Source of the DNA: Mycobacterium sp. ACS1612
Lineage (GTDB): Bacteria; Actinomycetota; Actinomycetes; Mycobacteriales; Mycobacteriaceae
Assembly (NCBI RefSeq): GCF_001667505.1
Contig: NZ_LZHZ01000067.1
Span: 186,001 to 250,000 of the forward strand
DNA: 64,000 nucleotides
Reading direction: 5' to 3'
This document shows, in pieces, positions 58,630-64,000 of the stretch. The notes beneath the pieces are model-generated. The model saw nothing but the letters and a program-made list of their open reading frames with translations, searched no databases and was not told where the DNA came from. Every line of letters starts with the position of its first letter. Within the stretch, counting starts at the first letter, position 1. The translations under genes were made by a program, and so were the position numbers.

Positions 58630-58648
58630 AGTGTGCGTTGGGCGAGGC

Positions 58649-59140
58649 ATGGGTACCACAGCACGTCGCACAGAAGCAGAAGTACAGGCATTTCAGGCAT
58701 CGCCGGCTCTCAGCGCGAACCTGCAGCAGGTGCTGGTCGATCTGATCGAATTGCACCTGCAGGGCAAGCAGGCGCACTGGAACGTCGTCGGCAGCAACTT
58801 CCGCGACCTACACCTGCAACTCGACGAACTCGTCGACTTCGCACGCGAGGCAAGTGACACCGTCGCCGAGCGGATGCGGGCGCTCGACGCGGTGCCCGAC
58901 GGCCGGTCCGACACCGTCGCCGGCACTACGTCGCTGCCGGAGTTTCCGGCATTTGAGCGCAGCACGGCCGAGGTTGTGGACCTGATCACCGGTCGCATCT
59001 ACGCGGCGGTCGGCACCATCCGAGGCGTCCACGACGCTGTCGACGCGGAGGACCCGAGCACCGCGGACATCCTGCACCAGCTGATCGATGGGCTGGAGAA
59101 ACTGGCCTGGCTGATCAAGTCGGAGAACCGGAAGGTGTGA
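58649..59140 (+). CDS. dps2: Dps2-type DNA-binding ferritin
   Basis: A 163-residue ferritin-like protein that oxidises and stores iron and protects DNA in stress. The ferroxidase residues are in QAHWNVVGSNFRDLHLQLDEL (H43, H55, D59) with the WNVVGxNF signature of Dps. The basic N-terminal MGTTARRTEAEVQ is short. It matches the second Dps of M. smegmatis rather than Dps1. ATG at 58649 follows GGGCGAGG. The 3' end overlaps the convergent cyclase gene by 26 bases. Confidence 0.9.
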   Translation: MGTTARRTEAEVQAFQASPALSANLQQVLVDLIELHLQGKQAHWNVVGSNFRDLHLQLDELVDFAREASDTVAERMRALDAVPDGRSDTVAGTTSLPEFPAFERSTAEVVDLITGRIYAAVGTIRGVHDAVDAEDPSTADILHQLIDGLEKLAWLIKSENRKV

Positions 59141-60425
59141 CGGCAGTTCGCCGTTCGACCGCACTGCGGACGGCTTCGTCGTCGCGGCGGCCGACCAGGT
59201 ACCAGGTGTGCATGACGCCCTTGCCCTTGATGTCGACGTTGCCGCGCTCTTCGAGCACGAATGCGTGATCGAGGCGCTGGTACACGTCGTCGGGTACTTG
59301 GATCCGCCCCTCGACGTCGGTGGTCTCCATCCGCGCTGCAACGTTGACCGCGTCGCCCCACACGTCGTAGAAGAACTTGCGCGCACCGACGACGCCTGCC
59401 ACCACCGGTCCTGCGGCAAGGCCGATGCGTAGCGGAACTTCGCGGCCCTGAGGATCTTTCAGGTCCGCGACGGTTTCGGCCATGTCGAGTGCGAGACACG
59501 CGAGAGCCTCGATGTGATCGTCACGCGGTTGAGGAACGCCGCTGACCACCATGTAGGAATCGCCGCTCGTCTTCACCTTCTCAAGGCCGTGCCGGTCTAC
59601 GAGAGCATCCAGATCGGTGTAAAGCCGGTCGAGGAAACGGACCAAATCTGTTGGGGGAGTGTCACTCGAGCGTTTGGTGTATCCGGCGATGTCGGCGAAC
59701 AGGACCGATGCATCGTCGTACTTGTCCGCAATGATGTTGCGCGACGGGTCTTTCAGGCGCTCGGCGATGGTCGCTGGCAGGATGTTGGTGAGCAGTCTTT
59801 CGGACCGCTCGTACTCGGCCTCCATCGCCAGCCGGGCCCGCCGGATCTCTCGCAGCGCGTACCACGCCACCGCGATCACCATCACAAAAGCCGATATCAC
59901 CGTGAGGACGAAGCCCGTTTGGTAGGCCCAATCTGGTTGCACGCCAGTGTTATACGGGATGAGTAACTCGAGTGCGATGACGGTCGCGGCGTTGCCCGCT
60001 GCCAGTACCGCTGTCAGCACCATGTGATCGGCGCCGAGGATCAGCACCATCAGGGTCGCGGCGAGCAGGTAGTAGAACGGTAATCCCGAACTCGTGCCGA
60101 GGTGCCAGCACACCACGGTGATCGACGCGTACGCCACGAAGAAGAACACCAACGGCGCGAGCAACTCGCCGAACCGGTACAGCAAGGGGATCAGCAGGAA
60201 GATGGCACCGCTGGCCAGGTTCACCATCGCGATCCACACCACGTCCTGTCCGACGATCAAGCCTTGAATGCCGAAGAAGATGCTGATGACCGCGCCGATG
60301 CGGGTGGTGACGGTCAGCACGCGAAGGTGGCGCGCAACGGTTTCGTTTTGATGGCGGGTGCGGGCAGGCACCCGGTTCTCCAGCGCCACGTCGGGCACGC
60401 AGACAGGTCGAACCTTGGCCACCAC
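59115..60425 (-). CDS. cya: Membrane-bound class III adenylate cyclase (Rv1625c-like)
   Basis: Makes cAMP. Six N-terminal membrane helices are followed by a linker (EAEYERSERLLTNILPATIAERLKDPSRNIIADKYD) and a catalytic domain with every key residue: metal Asp in VLFADIAGYT and in KTSGDSYMVV (whose Lys selects adenine), and DVWGDAVNVAARM with Asp, Asn and Arg for base and transition state. A mammalian-like single half works as a homodimer in Rv1625c. The start is uncertain: GTG 60425 has TACGCT six bases upstream and gives 436 residues, near the 443 of Rv1625c; ATG 60569 or 60647 are longer options. Confidence 0.88.
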   Translation of the reverse strand: MVAKVRPVCVPDVALENRVPARTRHQNETVARHLRVLTVTTRIGAVISIFFGIQGLIVGQDVVWIAMVNLASGAIFLLIPLLYRFGELLAPLVFFFVAYASITVVCWHLGTSSGLPFYYLLAATLMVLILGADHMVLTAVLAAGNAATVIALELLIPYNTGVQPDWAYQTGFVLTVISAFVMVIAVAWYALREIRRARLAMEAEYERSERLLTNILPATIAERLKDPSRNIIADKYDDASVLFADIAGYTKRSSDTPPTDLVRFLDRLYTDLDALVDRHGLEKVKTSGDSYMVVSGVPQPRDDHIEALACLALDMAETVADLKDPQGREVPLRIGLAAGPVVAGVVGARKFFYDVWGDAVNVAARMETTDVEGRIQVPDDVYQRLDHAFVLEERGNVDIKGKGVMHTWYLVGRRDDEAVRSAVERRTAVTPSGSPT

Positions 60426-61115
60426 CTCCGAAGCGTAACGCCGCAAGGCATTCCCACCTGCGGGTTTCGGTTCCACGTGGCCCCGCACACGACCCTTTTG
60501 CGCTAGCTGCGCCCGTATCCGTCCCGGTTCAACAGTGCGCATTTTGCCGGCGCTCAAATCGCGGTTCATTACTTTGCGCTGCTCGGGTAGCCCCGATCGG
60601 GTAGCTGATGTGCGGTGACCGCGTGGCGCCACGGTGGACCCCGCCATGGCGCTCGAACGGGTCGGGATTGCCGTTTCTGCGCAGACCCGGCGGTTTAAGC
60701 GACGTGATTATCAAACGCATCTGCATACCGTCCGCGCGATCGGATGCTAAGGACTTCGGGCCAAATTTTGCTTGCTGCGCTCGGCGCAAACGTCTTCGGC
60801 CAGGATTCCCGCGTGGCGGGGGAGGAATTGCCGCGTGATGCGACCGTGATCACCTCGATATTCCCAGTTATGGGACACATGCCAGCCATCCGCTGCGTAT
60901 AACGGCAGTAGTGATAAGGCCTTTGCTGAAACTGTCCAATCGCGCACGACTGTCTTATGCATCGCGGCCGCCGTCACGCCATGCGGGGAAGATGCCTTGC
61001 GCCGCCACGCTTTTCGGACCAGAGGTCTTTTTCAATTGGCTGCGCGCTTTTCTGTCCGATGGGCTAATTTGAGTCGACACATGTCTTCGGACTGACAACT
61101 GAAACGGGAGTGGCT
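60426..61115. other. 690-base intergenic region between cya and the glycoside hydrolase gene
   Basis: I see no convincing gene. If cya starts at 60569 or 60647 part of this is coding. CGGGTAGC is repeated at about 60583 and 60597. The right half is less GC-rich than the genes. TAATTT near 61062 is a possible -10 for the glycoside hydrolase. I recognise no riboswitch or known sRNA, but an unannotated RNA is possible. Confidence 0.5.
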
Positions 61116-63176
61116 ATGAGCCGGGCCATGAGTCGCCGTATGCGGCGTTACTCGATATTCACTTTGATTGCCGTAGTGCCGATCGCTATCTTGTGCGCCT
61201 ATGTGACCAATTTGCTCACGCCTACCTCCCCGATACCGCGGTCGGTCAGTGCTGCCGCTTATCACATCGTCGAAACGGCGGCAATAAAAGAGGACTCCGA
61301 GACCATCGGCATCGCCGATTCCGATTTGTACAACGCGACTGATGACGAGATTGAAGCCCGCTTCGACGAGATGCAGGCGTTGGGCGTCAACACGGTGCGT
61401 GTGGTCATTCCGTGGGCGGCGATCAAGCCTGCACAGCCCGGTTCCCCCCTTGAACAGCTGTTCCCGCCGAACTGGACGAAAATGGACCGCATCATCCAGG
61501 AGGCCACCGACCGCGGTTTCTCCGTGCTGGGCGTGTTGAATTCGACGCCCTATTACGGAGGGCAGAACGGCAGCGGATGCCTCGGATGTGTCGGTGTCGC
61601 GCCTGATCCGACGGCCTTCGCGGCTTTCGCGGCCGAGGTTGCCCAGCGATACCAAGGTGAAGTGTCGGCCTACGAAGTGTGGAACGAGCCGAACTCCTAC
61701 AAGACGTGGTCGCCTGCGGTCGATCCGGTGGCCTACACGAATGTGTTGAAGGCCGCGTATACGGCGATCAAGGCGGCCGATCCGAATGCGACTGTCGTGG
61801 CCGGTGTCCTCGGCGCCGTTGTCACGGTAGGCGGTTTGACGATGGACCCGGTGACGTTTGTACAAACGATGTACGCAAACGGTGCGAAGGGTTTCTTCGA
61901 CGCGTTGTCATATCACCCGTACAACTACCAACGGACTTTCGCGGAACAGAACCCGGGATTCCTCTCGCCGCTTCAGATGCTGCTCCAGATGCGGCAGACC
62001 ATGTTGAACAACGGCGACGACCTGGTGAAGATCTGGGCCACCGAATACGGTCTGCCGACATCGCTCAATGCCGATCAGGCAGCGGCCTACCAGAACCAGC
62101 TCAAATTCATCAGCGACTTCCTCACCGTTTGGGGTGAGGGGCTCACGGACGCCCAGATGGCGCAATTGCCGGCACAGTACCGCGAAATCGCGGAGAACTG
62201 GGAGGACTGGATCGGTCCTGCGTTCATCTACAGCTTGCGTGACCGGTTGGGTCAGGAACTCACTGAGCAGGGTTCGTTCGGCCTCTATTACTTCGACGAG
62301 GCGTCCGGTGAGTGGAAGTTGAAGCCAGCGGGCGAGTGGATCAGGGACATCATCAGAGAGCGGCAGTCCAGCGATCTGGCCGCGGCCTTGGCGGCCTCAT
62401 TGCAGAAGTTGGTGCAGCAGGTGGCGACCACCTTGCAGAACACCGTCGTGAATCAGGTGGTGCCTGCGGTGCAGCAGACGGTGCAGCAGGTCGGCTCGTC
62501 AGTTGCGAACGCGTTGGCGCAAGCACTCGCGGCGTGGGCGGCGTCCTTCAAGAAGACACCGACGACGCCGACCACCGTGGCCGCGATCGAAGCGGTCGAC
62601 ACCGCGGCGGTGGCCCAGCAAGCGGTGACCGAGACGTTCCAAACAACGGCGGCCGCGAAGACACCGGAGACCAGCGACATGACCGAAAAGATCTCCGCGC
62701 CGGACGAGCCTGCGACCGACAAGTCAGAGCAGTCGACCACGTCCGACGAGACGAAGGCGGTCAACGAACCGACGCCTGCTGCGCCGACCGCGACGGAGCC
62801 CACTACCGAAACGGACACGAAGGCATCCGAGAATCCTTCCGCCGCAACCGATGACACCAAGTCGTCGGACGATCCGAAGGCGACGACTCCGGCCACCCGG
62901 AAGGAGAACGACGACGCCAAGGATGGCGACGCCAAGGACGACGGCGACGCCAAGGACGACGGTGACGCCAAGAAGGACGAGGACAAGAAGCCCGGCGGAG
63001 ACAAGAAGGGTGCGGGCGGCCACTCGGTGACCGGCAAGCACGCAAAGGGCGCGGTGCCCAACGGCAAGTCGGTCGACGAGATCAAATCCAAGCTCGGCGA
63101 CCACACTGCGAAACCTTCGACGGGTACGCCGAAGCACGCGGCCAGCGAGGAGGCGTCGGCCCCGGCGGCCGGTTAG
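61116..63176 (+). CDS. Secreted (membrane-anchored) glycoside hydrolase with Lys/Asp-rich tail
   Basis: A 686-residue protein. Residues about 9-30 form a signal or anchor. Residues 60-400 are a clan GH-A (beta/alpha)8 barrel of the GH5/GH39 type: acid/base candidate E191 in YEVWNEPNSY and nucleophile candidate E310 in IWATEYGLP. A Gln/Val-rich helical stretch (about 430-480) follows, then a low-complexity Thr/Ala/Asp/Lys tail with DAKDDG repeats and a final basic part. Substrate unknown; cell-wall polysaccharide is a guess from the location. ATG 61116 follows GGGAG; GTG 61110 is an alternative. Confidence 0.85.
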   Translation: MSRAMSRRMRRYSIFTLIAVVPIAILCAYVTNLLTPTSPIPRSVSAAAYHIVETAAIKEDSETIGIADSDLYNATDDEIEARFDEMQALGVNTVRVVIPWAAIKPAQPGSPLEQLFPPNWTKMDRIIQEATDRGFSVLGVLNSTPYYGGQNGSGCLGCVGVAPDPTAFAAFAAEVAQRYQGEVSAYEVWNEPNSYKTWSPAVDPVAYTNVLKAAYTAIKAADPNATVVAGVLGAVVTVGGLTMDPVTFVQTMYANGAKGFFDALSYHPYNYQRTFAEQNPGFLSPLQMLLQMRQTMLNNGDDLVKIWATEYGLPTSLNADQAAAYQNQLKFISDFLTVWGEGLTDAQMAQLPAQYREIAENWEDWIGPAFIYSLRDRLGQELTEQGSFGLYYFDEASGEWKLKPAGEWIRDIIRERQSSDLAAALAASLQKLVQQVATTLQNTVVNQVVPAVQQTVQQVGSSVANALAQALAAWAASFKKTPTTPTTVAAIEAVDTAAVAQQAVTETFQTTAAAKTPETSDMTEKISAPDEPATDKSEQSTTSDETKAVNEPTPAAPTATEPTTETDTKASENPSAATDDTKSSDDPKATTPATRKENDDAKDGDAKDDGDAKDDGDAKKDEDKKPGGDKKGAGGHSVTGKHAKGAVPNGKSVDEIKSKLGDHTAKPSTGTPKHAASEEASAPAAG
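62922..62978 (+). repeat. Tandem DAKDDG-coding repeats
   Basis: Three to four imperfect 18-base units (GACGCCAAGGACGACGGY type) encode repeated D-A-K-D-D-G in the hydrolase tail. Such arrays vary in copy number by slippage. Confidence 0.7.
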
Positions 63177-64000
63177 TCCGACGACATCCGGGCGGCGTCA
63201 CGAGCCCGCAGGGCCAGCCACAGCTCGTGGCGGTCCTGCGCGGACTCCATGCGCCGCCCGGTTAGTCGTTCCACCGCCTCGATGCGGTTGCGCATCGTGT
63301 GCCGGTGAACGCGCAGCGCGGCGGCAGCCGAGCCCCAGTGCCCGTTGTGCTCGAGAAAAGCGGTGAGCCCACGCAGCAGATCGCCTGACCGGTCCATCGC
63401 GTCAAGCGGGCCGAGCACCGCGTCGGCGTACGCCTGAAGTGGTTGCGCCCCAACCGTGTTCAGGAGCAGCCGACTGCTGGCGATTTCTTCGGCGTGCATG
63501 TGGCGGCCCTGGACGCGGCTCGCCGGCAGCGCCGAGGAGGCCTGGCGCAGGGAAACGACCAGCGAGCCGGGTCGCACCGCGATGCCGATACCCGCAGGCC
63601 GACCGCCCGCCAGCGTGCCGAGCGCACCCGGCAGATCGGTGTCGATGGGCACCGCGAGTTCGACCACTTCTCCCACTACGCGCACCAGTGCGTCGGGCAG
63701 GCTGGTGAGCAGGTCGGCGGCCAAGTCGTCGGCATCGTGCTGGGCGGCGACCGCGGCGGCCCGCAAGTCGGTGTCTTGCAAGCCGACCGACGCCAGCCAG
63801 CGCGCGGCGACGACGTCCTCGACGGAGGCGCGAGCCAACCGGTCCAGCACCTGGGCTCGGCCGCGGCGCTGGGCGGTGGTGAGCCCGTGGCGGCGCTCGA
63901 GCTCGAGTGAGAGCAGCGACACCAGATCACCCGAAATCTGATGAGCGGCAGGCAATTCAGCGGGCCCGTCGATCAGCAGCCAGGCACGAAGTCTGCGCGC
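63173..64000 (-). CDS. PucR-family transcriptional regulator, C-terminal part (5' end outside window)
   Basis: The frame is open to the window edge, so the N-terminus is missing; 275 codons plus the stop are present. The last about 55 residues are the PucR helix-turn-helix (LTAFLEHNGHWGSAAAALRVHRHTMRNRIEAVERLTGRRM), and the middle resembles a GGDEF-like/PucR linker domain. Members usually control catabolic genes. It is convergent with the glycoside hydrolase, overlapping by four bases; a regulatory link is possible but not shown. Confidence 0.85.
   Translation of the reverse strand, partial: ARRLRAWLLIDGPAELPAAHQISGDLVSLLSLELERRHGLTTAQRRGRAQVLDRLARASVEDVVAARWLASVGLQDTDLRAAAVAAQHDADDLAADLLTSLPDALVRVVGEVVELAVPIDTDLPGALGTLAGGRPAGIGIAVRPGSLVVSLRQASSALPASRVQGRHMHAEEIASSRLLLNTVGAQPLQAYADAVLGPLDAMDRSGDLLRGLTAFLEHNGHWGSAAAALRVHRHTMRNRIEAVERLTGRRMESAQDRHELWLALRARDAARMSSD

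Noticed and set aside
60570..60640. Possible ydaO-like (c-di-AMP) riboswitch between cya and the hydrolase
   Set aside because: A few short matches such as TCAGCTACCC on the minus strand were noticed, but the conserved GGTGAA core and paired elements are missing.

Overview
The window is high-GC actinobacterial DNA whose gene order closely follows the Mycobacterium tuberculosis block bioF-bioD to cya (the Rv1569-Rv1625c neighbourhood). Rapid-grower features are added: gltBD beside pyk, a Dps2-type ferritin, and a glutamate-type ABC operon joined to a two-component system. I therefore read it as a chromosomal segment of a fast-growing Mycobacterium/Mycolicibacterium. There is no phage, plasmid, CRISPR, tRNA or rRNA. 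The only family with a mobile-like history is one 13E12/DUF222 HNH protein.

Layout. Bases 1-9319: end of bioF, bioD, a 2'-5' RNA ligase-like gene, a YjbR protein, a large LuxR-type (LAL) regulator, the TetR regulator bioQ divergent from bioB, the auxiliary gene bsaP, a DUF2567 membrane protein, a lipase and the Nudix-like repressor nrtR. 9320-12807: nadABC, controlled from one operator shared with nrtR. 13017-16420: a small anchored protein, a TetR/alcohol dehydrogenase pair, a LysE exporter and an F420-type oxidoreductase. 16477-22850: the compact operon hisD-hisC-hisB-hisH-priA-impA-hisF-hisI. 22880-25738: an SDR, an ABC ATPase with a peroxiredoxin, and a PhyH-like dioxygenase. 25739-32730: trpE, a Trp-associated membrane protein, trpC, trpB, trpA and lgt. 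32850-35296: the SOS-box HNH gene and two small membrane proteins. 35379-43739: gltB, gltD, pyk, tesB. 43759-51809: a DUF2156 protein, a DUF4190 protein, cydABDC and an HdeD-like protein. 52023-56851: a DUF732 secreted protein, the glutamate-type ABC transporter and its two-component system. 56896-64000: a DUF2339 protein, dps2, a membrane adenylate cyclase, a secreted glycoside hydrolase with a Lys/Asp-rich tail, and a partial PucR regulator.

Most of the window is cofactor (biotin, NAD) and amino-acid (His, Trp, Glu) biosynthesis in tightly coupled operons with 1-8 base overlaps. PriA should serve both the histidine and tryptophan pathways, since no trpF is visible. The regulatory DNA is unusually legible: a BioQ palindrome, an NrtR palindrome containing both divergent -10 elements, a LexA box on a start codon, a Crp-like site before cydA, a perfect palindrome before dps2, a hairpin before gltB, and a 16-codon leader ORF with tandem Trp codons before trpC. 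At least nine genes have a TANNNT hexamer 6-7 bases before the start codon, the arrangement of leaderless mycobacterial transcripts.

The candidates most worth following are the trpC leader ORF with its Shine-Dalgarno hairpin, the ABC transporter/two-component cluster, and the altered Q-loops in both CydD and CydC.
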